Counted from the first letter of the stretch, positions 17,447 through 25,738 are shown. The stretch is 64,000 nucleotides of DNA from an uncultured Oscillospiraceae bacterium (GCA_947632005.1 CANRNU010000011.1:1-64000), one strand, 5' to 3'. The notes: generated by a model not told the origin, from the letters alone. A program made the numbers and translations.

Positions 17447-18805
17447 ATGCATATGAAAAAGCGAACGACCATTCGGGTCATCACTTTTTTGTCCGCGGGT
17501 CTGCTGACGGCGGGCATCTTTGCCGTCCGGAACACCCGGAAGGCAAACGCCCTGGAGCTGTATGCCCGGGCCAGTACCCAGCGCGCGTTCAACGAATTGG
17601 TGACCAGCGTAAGCGAGATGTCCAACGCCCTGGAGAAAAGCCAATATATCTCCGACCCGGCCCTGGAGAGCGCCCTGTGCACCCAGATATTCGGTCGGGC
17701 CATGACGGCCCAGATGGCCATGGGCGCGCTGCCCTATGCCTCCCAGGAGCTGGAACAGACTGCCAGCTTCGTGGCCAAGGTGGGGGATTACGCCGGGACC
17801 CTGGCCCGGACGGTGGGCGACCGGGGCGGATACTCCGACGAGGAGCTGGAGAACCTCCAGAGCCTGGCCCAGACCGCCTCCGTCATGAAGCTGAACCTGC
17901 AGGACATGCAGAGCAGAGTCGCGGAGGGGGAGCTGACCATAGAGGAGGCGTATGAGAAAACGGACGCCGCCGAGGGCGGCGAGGGCCAGCCCCCTGTGGC
18001 CGGCACGGTCTTTCAAAATATGGAGCAGGAGTTTCCCGAGATCCCGTCCCTCATCTATGACGGGCCCTTCTCTGAGACCCAGACCCACAAGCGGCCGGTG
18101 TACCTGGCGGGAAAGAAGCAGGTGAGCGACGAGGAGGCCAGGCAGGCCGCCGCCCGGTTTCTGGGGATGGAAGAAAAGGATATGAAGGCCGCCGGGGACT
18201 GCGCCGGCGACGTGCCCTGCTGGATGTATACGGGCCGCATGGGCGGCGGGGAGTACACCGTGTATGTGACCAAACAGGGGGGAGAGATCTGGTCCGTGCT
18301 GTGCGCCCGGAGCGTGGGCGAGCAGAGCTATTCCATCCGGCAGAGCCTGGCCATGGCGGAGGACTATGTATCCCGCTGGGGCATCGACGGCCTGGAGGAG
18401 AGCTATCACACCGTGTCCGGCGGCGTGCTGCTGGTGAATTTCCAGTATGAGGAGGACGGCGTCCGGTGCTATCCTGACCTTGTCAAGGTGGGCGTTGCCC
18501 TGGACAACGGCACCCTCATGAGCTACGACGCCCAGGGATATATCACCGCCCACAAGGATAGGGACATCCCCGCGGTGAAGGTCTCCAGGGAGGACGCGCA
18601 GGAGCGCGTGGCCGAGACCCTGAAGGTCCGGGACTACAGCCTGGCCATCATCCCCTCCCAGGGGGGAGAGGAGCGGCTTTGTCATGAGTTCCTCTGCCAG
18701 AGCGAGGCGGGGGACCGCTACCTGCTGTATGTGAATGCCCTGACCGGGGATGAGGAAAAGATCCTCATTCTTCTGGAGGATGAGACCGGAACGCTCACGA
18801 TTTGA
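17447..18805 (+). CDS. ypeB: Spore germination protein YpeB
   Basis: The 452-aa product has an N-terminal membrane anchor or signal (residues about 10-28), a helical YpeB domain (about 35-185), and repeated PepSY-like segments to the C-terminus (for example VSDEEARQAAARFLGM and VSREDAQERVAETL). In spore formers YpeB localises the cortex-lytic enzyme SleB in the forespore and protects it. Here no sleB gene is adjacent, which departs from the common sleB-ypeB operon. An alternative ATG at 17453 (MKKRTT) is equally plausible as start. Expression would be expected in the forespore, but no sigma-G promoter was identified with confidence. Confidence 0.88.
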   Translation: MHMKKRTTIRVITFLSAGLLTAGIFAVRNTRKANALELYARASTQRAFNELVTSVSEMSNALEKSQYISDPALESALCTQIFGRAMTAQMAMGALPYASQELEQTASFVAKVGDYAGTLARTVGDRGGYSDEELENLQSLAQTASVMKLNLQDMQSRVAEGELTIEEAYEKTDAAEGGEGQPPVAGTVFQNMEQEFPEIPSLIYDGPFSETQTHKRPVYLAGKKQVSDEEARQAAARFLGMEEKDMKAAGDCAGDVPCWMYTGRMGGGEYTVYVTKQGGEIWSVLCARSVGEQSYSIRQSLAMAEDYVSRWGIDGLEESYHTVSGGVLLVNFQYEEDGVRCYPDLVKVGVALDNGTLMSYDAQGYITAHKDRDIPAVKVSREDAQERVAETLKVRDYSLAIIPSQGGEERLCHEFLCQSEAGDRYLLYVNALTGDEEKILILLEDETGTLTI

Positions 18806-18868
18806 TGGGGCTCGACAAAAAAAGACGGGGAAATCGCAAAAAAATTTTGTGAATACGGGAAAAAAGGC

Positions 18869-18897
18869 TTGTATCTTTCTGTAACCTTTGTTATAAT
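18869..18897 (+). promoter_or_regulatory. Promoter of the zinc-ribbon membrane protein
   Basis: TTGTAT at 18869-18874 and TATAAT at 18892-18897 with 17-bp spacing, in an AT-rich gap. Confidence 0.7.
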
Positions 18898-18922
18898 TGG
18901 GTAACAAGAAAGGTGTGATACT

Positions 18923-19582
18923 ATGAGTCTTGTTTCGTATACGACCTGCCGTCGCTGTCACCGGCAGTATCCGTCTTATCGGAGGAGATGTCCCCACTGC
19001 AATACGAAGAACGTGAAAGAGGTCCGCGGCCCCGTACCGGAGACTGACAGTGTGACACCTGGGACCAAGGCGTCCAAGAGTGCCGCGGAGACGATGAACC
19101 TGCAGATGCTGATCGGGGGCCTGCTCCTGGTGGCGCTTCTGGTGACCGGGGTCGCTCTGGTGTCGGTGGGGGTAGGCAGCGCCGTGAATGATCAGGAACG
19201 GGTGGAAGAGGCCCAGATGACGGAGATGCAGACCACGCCCATCCCGCTGCCGTCGGCCACGCCTACGCCGTCGCCGTCTCCCGCGCCGCAGATCACCGAT
19301 CTGGAGTGCCGCTGGGGCCAGGATGGTGATATCGACTATCTGGAGGGCGGTTACTTTGGCCTGCCGTCCGGCTGGGAAATCGACCTGCATCTGACCTGGT
19401 ACCCGGGGACCATCCAGGCCATTCCTGAGTGGTCGGTGGACGATGAGACCGTCTTTGCGATCACCCCCAGCGAGAGCGGTATCGACTGCCACGGCGAGCT
19501 GGTGGGCGAGTCGGGCACGGAGACGGTACTGCACATCAAGGTCAACGAGCGGGAGGAAGAGATCCGCGTCCTGTGCGAGTAA
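18923..19582 (+). CDS. Zinc-ribbon single-pass membrane protein with extracellular Ig-like domain
   Basis: The 219-aa product begins with a zinc ribbon (CRRC at about 9-12 and CPHC at about 23-26), followed by one membrane helix (about 62-85), a Thr/Pro/Ser-rich linker (TPTPSPSPAP), and an extracytoplasmic domain of about 90 residues resembling bacterial Ig-like (Big) folds (WSVDDETVFAITP). The topology suggests a cytoplasmic zinc ribbon and an outer domain. Function is unknown. The gene is monocistronic with its own promoter and terminator. A GAAAGGTGTG ribosome-binding site precedes the ATG. Confidence 0.75.
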   Translation: MSLVSYTTCRRCHRQYPSYRRRCPHCNTKNVKEVRGPVPETDSVTPGTKASKSAAETMNLQMLIGGLLLVALLVTGVALVSVGVGSAVNDQERVEEAQMTEMQTTPIPLPSATPTPSPSPAPQITDLECRWGQDGDIDYLEGGYFGLPSGWEIDLHLTWYPGTIQAIPEWSVDDETVFAITPSESGIDCHGELVGESGTETVLHIKVNEREEEIRVLCE

Positions 19583-19598
19583 AAAGGATATATCTCTG

Positions 19599-19627
19599 AG
19601 AGGCGCTGCAATGCGGCGCCTCTTTCC
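19599..19627 (+). terminator. Terminator after the zinc-ribbon gene
   Basis: AGAGGCGC (19599-19606) pairs with GCGCCTCT (19616-19623), followed by TTTCC. Confidence 0.65.
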
Positions 19628-19753
19628 TTGCGGCGCCCCGGGGACCAAGCATGGCGGCGGACGGCTGAAGCTGCCGTTTTTGTCCGATCGAAGGAGCAAG
19701 CCCATGACATGGGGACCCAAAAAGGCATGTCTTTCGTACCGCAGACATGAAAA

Positions 19754-19787
19754 AACGCCGGAGCAAAGCGAACTTTGCTCCGGCGTT
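19754..19787 (-). terminator. Terminator of the tRNA-Gly/tRNA-Pro unit
   Basis: Perfect 15-bp stem (19754-19768 with 19773-19787) with a four-base loop. On the minus strand it follows immediately after the tRNA-Pro CCA end and runs into a stretch of six T. Confidence 0.9.
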
Positions 19788-19862
19788 GGTCGGAGTGAGG
19801 TGACTTGAACACCCGGCCTCCTGGTCCCGAACCAGGCGCGCTACCGACTGCGCTACACCCCG
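19787..19862 (-). tRNA. tRNA-Pro (anticodon CGG)
   Basis: A 76-nt cloverleaf on the minus strand, starting CGGGGTGTAGCGCAG and ending with an encoded CCA. The acceptor arm pairs CGGGGTG with CACTCCG (one G-U pair). The anticodon arm is CCTGG-loop-CCAGG with CGG, and the T arm carries GTTCAAGTC. It is the distal tRNA of a minus-strand unit with tRNA-Gly. Confidence 0.93.
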
Positions 19863-19920
19863 ACACAATACTCCCCCTACGGGGCCCCCACACGACATGC
19901 CTGTCGCGCGGGGAAAGGAG

Positions 19921-20198
19921 GAAGTTTTCCGACCGATGGAGAGGACGCGCCCTTGCGCGGCCAAGACATCTTCGGGAACGACCCCCGATGGGGTCCCCAA
20001 AAAGCACGCCTGCTTTTTGGGGAGAAGGAGGAAGTTTTCCGACCGATGGAGAGGACGCGCTGTTGCGCGGCCAAGACATCTTCGGGAACGACCCCCGATG
20101 GGGTCCCCAAAAAGCACGCCTGCTTTTTGGGGAGAAGGAGGAAGTTTTCCGACCGATGGAGAGGACGCGCCCTTGCGCGGCCAAGACATCTTCGGGAA
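19921..20198. repeat. 110-bp tandem repeat in the tRNA spacer (2.5 copies)
   Basis: Copies start at 19921, 20031 and 20141, the third being cut after about 58 bp. Copies differ by only a few bases (for example CGCCCTTGCG compared with CGCTGTTGCG). Each unit contains a hairpin (CCCCAAAAAGCA with TGCTTTTTGGGG). The array lies between tRNA-Gly and tRNA-Pro and would be transcribed as part of the tRNA precursor. No gene is evident: the period is not a multiple of three and no ribosome-binding site is present. Confidence 0.9.
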
Positions 20199-20211
20199 AC
20201 TTCCGACGTGT

Positions 20212-20285
20212 TGGAGCAGGTGAAGGGAATCGAACCCTCGTATTCAGCTTGGGAAGCTGATGTTCTGCCATTGAACTACACCTGC
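20212..20285 (-). tRNA. tRNA-Gly (anticodon CCC)
   Basis: A 74-nt cloverleaf on the minus strand, beginning GCAGGTGTAGTTCAATGG and ending with an encoded CCA. The acceptor arm GCAGGTG pairs perfectly with CACCTGC. The anticodon stem TCAGC/GCTGA encloses TTCCCAA, giving anticodon CCC. The T loop GGTTCGATTCC is standard. It is the promoter-proximal tRNA of the unit. Confidence 0.95.
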
Positions 20286-20296
20286 AGGGCTCTAAG

Positions 20297-20325
20297 ATTA
20301 TAGCATTGTCCCCGGCAGATTGCAA
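20297..20325 (-). promoter_or_regulatory. Promoter of the tRNA-Gly/tRNA-Pro unit
   Basis: On the minus strand, TTGCAA (20320-20325) and a perfect TATAAT (20297-20302) with 17-bp spacing, 11 bp upstream of the tRNA-Gly 5' end. Confidence 0.8.
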
Positions 20326-20371
20326 GCATAAAATTCCTTCCCGCTCATAGCTTGTACAGGAGGGGATCAAA

Positions 20372-20548
20372 ATGACATTTCACCGGCTGATGATCGCATC
20401 GGCGCTGTTTCTCGCGGCCATATGCCTGAAAATAACCGTGCCCGAACAGGCGGGGGAGATGCTGGCGGCAGTCCAGGCGCGGATGGACGCTGAGAGCTTT
20501 GCCCTTCCTCTGCCGGAAGAGGCGCTGCAATGGCTGGACTGGAACTGA
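20372..20548 (+). CDS. 58-residue single-pass membrane peptide upstream of SpoIVFB-like protease
   Basis: ATG at 20372 follows a very strong AGGAGGGG ribosome-binding site. The product has a basic start (MTFHRL), one hydrophobic segment (about residues 7-19: MIASALFLAAICL), then an acidic amphipathic tail rich in Glu, Ala and Leu. Its stop overlaps the start of the site-2 protease gene by 19 bases, so the two are probably translationally coupled. The position matches that of SpoIVFA in Bacillus, but this peptide is far shorter and not recognisably related. It could be a regulator or anchor of the protease; this is inference. Confidence 0.7.
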   Translation: MTFHRLMIASALFLAAICLKITVPEQAGEMLAAVQARMDAESFALPLPEEALQWLDWN

Positions 20549-21090
20549 CGGTCAGCCCGGGATTTCTGCTGCTGGCGGCGTCGGTATACTTTGCCGGGGG
20601 CCTGGGGGCGCTGGCGGCCTTTTTTGCGGCGGCGCTGGCCCATGAGCTGGGGCACCTGGCGGCTATGCTCCTGGCAGACGTGTCCATCCGCGGCCTGCGC
20701 ATCACTGCCTGCGGGCCGGTGATCGAATACAGCGGGGACATCACGGTCCGGGAGGAGATGGGGATTTTGGCCGCCGGACCCATCGCGGGGGTTTTCTTCG
20801 CGGTGCTGTGCTTTGCGACGGAGATACCCTTTCTCTGCTATACCGGGGCCATCGCCCTGCTGGCGGCCATGTTCAACCTGCTGCCCGTGCTGCCCATGGA
20901 TGGCGGCAGGCTGGCCCGGTATGCGCTGGAAGCGGTGATGCCGGAGCGTGCCGCTGCCGTTCTGCTGCGGGTGGCCGGAAGCATATGCGCCCTGGGGGTG
21001 ACGGCCACGGGGATATACATCCGCTCTGCCGCGGCCGCCGCCGCGGGGATCTGGATGGGAGTGCTTGCCAATTTCCCGCAGATGCGGTAA
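20530..21090 (+). CDS. SpoIVFB-like M50 site-2 intramembrane protease
   Basis: The 186-aa polytopic protein carries the HELGH zinc-metalloprotease motif near residue 40 within a hydrophobic helix. The second metal-ligand motif NLLPVLPMDGGR lies near residues 118-129, so both parts of the M50 active site are present. SpoIVFB cuts pro-sigma-K in the mother cell of sporulating cells. The short length and absence of a PDZ or CBS domain fit this subgroup. It is preceded by an overlapping 58-residue membrane peptide and followed by a radical-SAM gene 9 bp later. Confidence 0.82.
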   Translation: MAGLELTVSPGFLLLAASVYFAGGLGALAAFFAAALAHELGHLAAMLLADVSIRGLRITACGPVIEYSGDITVREEMGILAAGPIAGVFFAVLCFATEIPFLCYTGAIALLAAMFNLLPVLPMDGGRLARYALEAVMPERAAAVLLRVAGSICALGVTATGIYIRSAAAAAAGIWMGVLANFPQMR

Positions 21091-21099
21091 ACTATACGT

Positions 21100-22944
21100 A
21101 TGGAAATGAATGAGAAGATCGACGCCCTGCTTCGGCAGGTACAGCGTCCCGCCCGGTATGTGGGCGGCGAGTATAACCAGATCATCAAGGATAAAGACCA
21201 GGTGGACGTGCGGGTGGCGTTCTGCTTCCCGGACACCTATGAGATCGGCATGTCCAATCTGGGGATGAAGATCCTCTACGGCATGATGAACGCCATGCCC
21301 GGGGTGTGGTGCGAGCGGGTGTTCGCTCCCTGGGGGGACATGGCGGACAAGCTCCGCGGGGAGCGCATCCCCCTGTGGGCCCTGGAGAGCGGGGACCCGC
21401 TGGAGGATTTCGATGTGATCGCCTTCTCCATCGGCTATGAGATGGCCTACACCACGGTGCTGGACATGCTGGACCTGGGCGGCATCCCCCTGCGGGCGGC
21501 AGACCGTCACGGGCTGAAGCACCTGGTCATGGCCGGGGGCGGGTGCATATGCAACATCGAGCCCATGGCGGACTTTTTCGACCTTTGCTTTTTGGGCGAG
21601 GGGGAGGACATGGACCGGGAGGTGCTGGAGCTCTACCGCCGGGCCAAGGCCAAGGGCTGGGACAAGCCCCGGTTCCTGCGGGCGGCGGCGCAGATCGAGG
21701 GCATCTATGTCCCCGGCCTTTACGACGTGACCTACCACGAAAGCGGCACGGTCGCCGCCATCGCGGCAAAGGACGGGGCCCCCGCCAAGGTCCGCAAACG
21801 CATCGTGGAGGATTTTGACGCCTGCTACTATCCCACCGCGCCCATCGTGCCCTCCACGGAGATCGTCCATGACCGGGTGAGTCTGGAGGTGTTCCGGGGC
21901 TGCATCCGGGGCTGCCGGTTCTGCCAGGCGGGCCATACCAACCGGCCCGTCCGGTCCCGGAAGGCGGAGACTCTGCTGCGGCTGGGGAAGGAGACCCTGG
22001 AGAACACCGGCTATCAGGAGCTCAACCTGTCCAGCCTCAGCACCAGCGATTACCGGGAACTGGGGACGCTCTGCGACGGGCTTTTGGACTATTGCCGGCC
22101 CCGGGGCGTGAGCCTGAGCCTGCCGTCCCTGCGGGCGGACAACTTCTCCATGGATATCATGCAGCGGGTCCAGCAGGTGCGCAAGAGCGGCCTGACATTT
22201 GCCCCGGAGGCGGGGACCCAGCGGCTCCGGGATGTCATCAATAAAAATGTCACGGAAGAGGACCTTCTCAATTCCTGCCGCATCGCCTTTGAGGGGGGCT
22301 GGAACAATGTGAAGCTCTACTTCATGCTGGGACTGCCCACGGAGACGGACGAGGACGTGCTGGGCATCGCGGAACTGGCGAAAAAGGTATTTTGGACCTG
22401 GAAGCAGTACGCGGCCAACAAGAGCCGGGGCGTGCGGGTCACGGTGAGCACGTCGGAATTCATCCCCAAGCCCCACACGCCTTTCCAGTGGGAGGCCCAG
22501 GTGAGCCGGGAGGAGTATCTGCGTCGGGTGGCACTGCTGACGGACGCCCTGGCAAAGACCAAGAGCGTCACCTACAACTGGCACGACGCAGAGATGAGCC
22601 TGGTGGAGGCGGCCCTGGCCCGGGGCGACCGGCGCATGGGCGCGGTCATCGAGACCGTCTGGAAAAACGGCGGGCGGCTGGAGAGCTGGAGCGAGTACTT
22701 TTCCCTGGACCGGTGGCTGGAGGCGTTCCCCGCCTGCGGGCTGGACATGGATTTCTATGCCACCCGGGAGCGGCCAGTGGACGAGCTCCTGCCCTGGGAG
22801 CACATGGACTGTGCTGTGAGCCGCCGGCATCTGGAGCGGGAACGGGAGCGGGCCTATGAGGGCGTACTGACCCCGGACTGCCGGGCGGGCTGCGCCGGAT
22901 GCGGAGCGGCCAGCCTTCTGAAGGAGGGCGTGTGCCGTGGATAA
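21100..22944 (+). CDS. B12-binding-domain radical SAM protein (TIGR03960 family)
   Basis: The 614-aa product has an N-terminal cobalamin-binding-like region (about 35-190, FCFPDTYEIGMSNLGMKIL). The radical-SAM core has the cluster motif CIRGCRFC (about 268-275) and continues to about residue 500. The cysteine-rich C-terminus (CRAGCAGCG) resembles a zinc or cluster site. It overlaps by 8 bp with the gene for a TIGR03936-type partner, and the two form a conserved pair in Clostridia, often near ribosomal protein or RNase genes. The substrate is not established. A weak ribosome-binding site leaves ATG 21106 as a possible alternative start. Confidence 0.88.
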   Translation: MEMNEKIDALLRQVQRPARYVGGEYNQIIKDKDQVDVRVAFCFPDTYEIGMSNLGMKILYGMMNAMPGVWCERVFAPWGDMADKLRGERIPLWALESGDPLEDFDVIAFSIGYEMAYTTVLDMLDLGGIPLRAADRHGLKHLVMAGGGCICNIEPMADFFDLCFLGEGEDMDREVLELYRRAKAKGWDKPRFLRAAAQIEGIYVPGLYDVTYHESGTVAAIAAKDGAPAKVRKRIVEDFDACYYPTAPIVPSTEIVHDRVSLEVFRGCIRGCRFCQAGHTNRPVRSRKAETLLRLGKETLENTGYQELNLSSLSTSDYRELGTLCDGLLDYCRPRGVSLSLPSLRADNFSMDIMQRVQQVRKSGLTFAPEAGTQRLRDVINKNVTEEDLLNSCRIAFEGGWNNVKLYFMLGLPTETDEDVLGIAELAKKVFWTWKQYAANKSRGVRVTVSTSEFIPKPHTPFQWEAQVSREEYLRRVALLTDALAKTKSVTYNWHDAEMSLVEAALARGDRRMGAVIETVWKNGGRLESWSEYFSLDRWLEAFPACGLDMDFYATRERPVDELLPWEHMDCAVSRRHLERERERAYEGVLTPDCRAGCAGCGAASLLKEGVCRG

Positions 22945-23569
22945 GCTGCGACTGAAGTTTTCCAAGACCGGACGGGCGGTGTACATCTCCCACCTGGACC
23001 TGATGCGGACCATGCAGCGGGTGTTCTCCCGGGCGGGGGTGCCGCTGAAATACAGCGAGGGTTTCAACCCCCACGCCAAAATATCCATCATCCTGCCCCT
23101 GACCGTGGGCACGGCCAGCCTCTGCGAGTACATGGACTTCGCCCTCACAGAGGACCGGGACCTGGCGGCGCTGCCGGCGGTCCTGGACCCGTACATGCCG
23201 GAGGGCATCCGGGCGCTGGAGGCATACGAGGCCCCGGGCAAGGGGGCGGAGCTTCGCTGGCTGCGGCTCGCCGGGGTGATGAAAGGCGGTCGGGATGGGG
23301 CGTTTTACCAGGATTTCTTCGCCCGGAGCTCGATCCTTGTGGAGCACCGTGCCAAGCGGGGCATGCGCACCGATGATATCGCCCTGTCCATCCGACTGGC
23401 AAAATTCGCCGACAGGGACGGCGCCGTGGAGGCGGAGCTCATCCTCCATGCCCAGGAGCCCACGGTGAGCCCGGAGCTGATGATGGCGGCCCTGGGAGAG
23501 GACGCGCCGGAGTATTTCCGCTTTACACGGTTGGAGGCGTTCCGGGAGGATATGACGCCCTTCCGGTAA
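22937..23569 (+). CDS. TIGR03936 family radical-SAM-associated protein (DUF2344)
   Basis: The 210-aa protein starts at GTG 22937, 9 bases after AAGGAGG. The N-terminus KLRLKFSKTGRAVYISHLDLMR and GFNPHAKISIILPL are typical of DUF2344 proteins that accompany TIGR03960 radical-SAM enzymes. It overlaps the upstream gene by 8 bp. A role in RNA or ribosome modification has been proposed from genomic context in general, but nothing in this sequence proves it. Confidence 0.85.
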   Translation: MDKLRLKFSKTGRAVYISHLDLMRTMQRVFSRAGVPLKYSEGFNPHAKISIILPLTVGTASLCEYMDFALTEDRDLAALPAVLDPYMPEGIRALEAYEAPGKGAELRWLRLAGVMKGGRDGAFYQDFFARSSILVEHRAKRGMRTDDIALSIRLAKFADRDGAVEAELILHAQEPTVSPELMMAALGEDAPEYFRFTRLEAFREDMTPFR

Positions 23570-23595
23570 AAATGGAAAGTTTTTTGCAAAAAAGC

Positions 23596-23624
23596 TTGCA
23601 TCTTTGGGAAAAATATGCTATCAT
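23596..23624 (+). promoter_or_regulatory. Promoter of rplS
   Basis: TTGCAT at 23596-23601 and TATCAT at 23619-23624 with 17-bp spacing. About 85 bases of transcribed leader follow before the rplS ATG, long enough for an L19-type leader structure, but I could not confirm a fold. Confidence 0.65.
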
Positions 23625-23714
23625 ACCCGAGCATGTTAATGCGTCTAATAAGGCGGTCCGCTGCCGGATGAGAGAGATTCCCGGTAAGAACGTCTATCAA
23701 AGGAAGGATTTACC

Positions 23715-24056
23715 ATGGATCTCATCAATGCGCTGACCCAGCAGTACATGAAGCCGGAGCTTCCGGAGATGAACGTGGGCGACACCGTCCGCGTCACCGT
23801 CCGCATCAAGGAGGGCAACCGCGAGCGCAACCAGGCTTTCGAGGGCACCCTGATCGCCAAGAAGCACGGCGGCATCAACGAGACCATCACCGTGCGCCGT
23901 ATCTCCTACGGCGTGGGCTGTGAGAAGGTCTTCCCGGTCCACTCTCCCACCATCGTGAGCGTGGACACCGTCCGCAGGGGCAAGGTCCGCCGGGCCAAGC
24001 TCTACTATCTGCGTGACCGTGTGGGCAAGGCCGCCAAGGTCCGGGAAAAGCTGTAA
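23715..24056 (+). CDS. rplS: 50S ribosomal protein L19
   Basis: The 113-aa product is a full-length L19, with [16 protein letters not shown], the [12 protein letters not shown] core and the C-terminal [15 protein letters not shown]. It sits at the 30S-50S interface. A GGAAGGA ribosome-binding site precedes the ATG. The gene has its own promoter and a strong terminator, so it is separate from lepB and rbgA downstream, although the order rplS-lepB-rbgA-rnhB is conserved in Firmicutes. Confidence 0.97.
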   Translation: MDLINALTQQYMKPELPEMNVGDTVRVTVRIKEGNRERNQAFEGTLIAKKHGGINETITVRRISYGVGCEKVFPVHSPTIVSVDTVRRGKVRRAKLYYLRDRVGKAAKVREKL

Positions 24057-24071
24057 AGAATTCCAAAAAAT

Positions 24072-24106
24072 CAACAAAAAAGAGGCGGCGAGCCTCTTTT
24101 TTGTTG
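24072..24106 (+). terminator. Terminator of rplS
   Basis: Perfect 15-bp stem (24072-24086 with 24092-24106) with a 5-base loop and six T within the right arm. Confidence 0.92.
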
Positions 24107-24133
24107 CGTTTAGTGGTAGAAGTACGATATAAT
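24104..24133 (+). promoter_or_regulatory. Promoter of the lepB-rbgA-rnhB-yraN-thrC operon
   Basis: TTGCGT at 24104-24109 and TATAAT at 24128-24133 with 18-bp spacing, starting at the end of the rplS terminator. Confidence 0.6.
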
Positions 24134-24210
24134 AATAAGTTGATGGAATTGGAAATAATTTCCTGGGCGGCGCTGTCCGACCGGGAACGGTGCTGACAGG
24201 AGGCAGGTCC

Positions 24211-24915
24211 ATGTTCGGAAAGGGAAAGCACACCGAAAAGGCGGCAATGCAGCAGAGAGCGGCGGACGAGGAAGCGGCACGCCGGGAGGAAGAGGCGGAG
24301 GAAAAAGAGGTCGATCCGCTGAAGGATACCTATGAGTGGATACACTGCATCATCGTGGCCATCATCGTATGTGTGCTGCTGTTCGTGCTGGTGGCCAGGG
24401 TCATCGACGTGCGGGGAAGCTCTATGCTCCCCACCCTGGAGGAGGGCGACAAGATCATCATTACCCGGCTGGCGGGCGGCTATCATAATGGGGACATCGT
24501 GGTGCTGCAGAAGGACAGCTTCCGGCGGGAGCCCATCGTCAAGCGTGTGATCGGCACGGCGGGCCAGACGGTAGAGCTCAACTTTAACGAGGGCACCGTG
24601 TCCGTGGACGGAAAGGTCCTGAACGAGCCCTATATCTTTGAGAAGACCTACGACAGCTACCACATCATGGACCCGCTGTACTACGATATCTATGGCATCG
24701 ACGAGAAAGAGGATGTGGGCGATGGCTGGGTGCGGGTCACCGTGCCGGAGGGCTGCATCTTCGTCATGGGCGACAACCGCAACAATTCCAGTGACAGCCG
24801 TGTCTCCACCATCGCGTTCGTGGATACCCGGGATGTGATGGGCAAGGCGGTGTTCCGCCTGTATCCGTTCTTCAAGCTGGGCGCCATTTACGGCGTGGAT
24901 GGGCGCGATGGCTGA
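24211..24915 (+). CDS. lepB: Signal peptidase I
   Basis: I choose ATG 24211 (234 aa) because AGGAGG lies 7 bases upstream; an in-frame GTG at 24190 lacks a site. A charged cytoplasmic N-terminus of about 45 residues (Glu/Ala/Arg-rich) precedes one membrane helix (about 48-66). The catalytic serine is in GSSMLPTL (S71) and the general-base lysine in IVKRVIGT (K111). The box MGDNRNNSSDSR closes the fold. It removes signal peptides from exported proteins. The last bases overlap rbgA. Confidence 0.95.
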   Translation: MFGKGKHTEKAAMQQRAADEEAARREEEAEEKEVDPLKDTYEWIHCIIVAIIVCVLLFVLVARVIDVRGSSMLPTLEEGDKIIITRLAGGYHNGDIVVLQKDSFRREPIVKRVIGTAGQTVELNFNEGTVSVDGKVLNEPYIFEKTYDSYHIMDPLYYDIYGIDEKEDVGDGWVRVTVPEGCIFVMGDNRNNSSDSRVSTIAFVDTRDVMGKAVFRLYPFFKLGAIYGVDGRDG

Positions 24916-25738
24916 CGTACAGTGGTTCCCCGGCCACATGAAAAAGGCCGAGAGGATGATGCAGGACAGCCTGCGGCTGGTGGACGCGGTGTGCGAGGTG
25001 GTGGACGCCCGCATCCCCTATGCCAGCCGGAACCCGGACCTGGACGGCATCATCGCCGGACGGAAGCCGCGGCTGCTCATCCTCAACCGGGCCGATCAGG
25101 CGGACCCGGATGTGACCGCCCAATGGCGGACATATTATAAAGACGCCGGCGTGCCCTTCCTGGAGTGCGACGCCCGGTCCGGCCGGGGGGTGAAGGACCT
25201 GCCCAAGGCCCTGCGGGCCCTGCGGGACAAGACCGGCCCGCTGCGGGCCATGGTGGTGGGCGTGCCCAATGTGGGAAAATCCACCTTTATAAATAAGGTG
25301 AGCGGACGGAAGACTGCCGCCGCCTCCGACCGGCCCGGGGTCACCCGGGGAAAGCAGTGGATCACGGTGGACAGCCGGCTGGAGCTGCTGGACACGCCGG
25401 GCATCCTGTGGCCCCGGTTCGACGACCCGGCGGTGGGAGACCGGCTGGCCTTTACCGGGGCGGTGAAGGACGAGGTCCTGGACACGGAGGACCTGGCGGC
25501 AAAGCTTCTGGTGACCTTGCGGGAGAGCTATCCCGGCGCGGTCCGGGAGCGGTATAAGTTCGACCCGGACCCAGCCGCCCAGGGCTGGGAGCTGCTGGAG
25601 ACATGCGCCCGGAAACGGGGCTTTCTCATGGCGGGCGGGAACGTGAACACCGAGCGGATGGCGGCGGTGCTGCTGGACGAATTCCGGGGCGGCAAGCTGG
25701 GGAGGATCAGCCTTGAAAGACCCGACCGATCTCTTTGA
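24908..25738 (+). CDS. rbgA: Ribosome biogenesis GTPase RbgA (YlqF)
   Basis: The 276-aa circularly permuted GTPase is needed for late 50S assembly. Typical features are the N-terminal VQWFPGHMKKAERMM, NRADQAD (G4) before the P-loop GVPNVGKSTFINK (G1, near residue 118), then DTPG (G3) near 162, and a C-terminal RNA-binding helical domain. ATG 24908 places the start exactly before the conserved WFPGHM; ATG 24899 is a possible alternative. It overlaps lepB by 8 bp and rnhB by 26 bp. Confidence 0.94.
   Translation: MADVQWFPGHMKKAERMMQDSLRLVDAVCEVVDARIPYASRNPDLDGIIAGRKPRLLILNRADQADPDVTAQWRTYYKDAGVPFLECDARSGRGVKDLPKALRALRDKTGPLRAMVVGVPNVGKSTFINKVSGRKTAAASDRPGVTRGKQWITVDSRLELLDTPGILWPRFDDPAVGDRLAFTGAVKDEVLDTEDLAAKLLVTLRESYPGAVRERYKFDPDPAAQGWELLETCARKRGFLMAGGNVNTERMAAVLLDEFRGGKLGRISLERPDRSL

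Noticed and set aside
19542-20189. Open frames across the tRNA spacer, seemingly coding a repeat protein
   Set aside because: They run through tRNA genes and a 110-bp repeat whose period is not a multiple of three, with no start site signal. The repeat is better read as RNA spacer.
19921-20198. CRISPR-like array
   Set aside because: The units are 110 bp, directly adjacent and nearly identical over their whole length, with no short repeat plus unique spacers and no cas genes.
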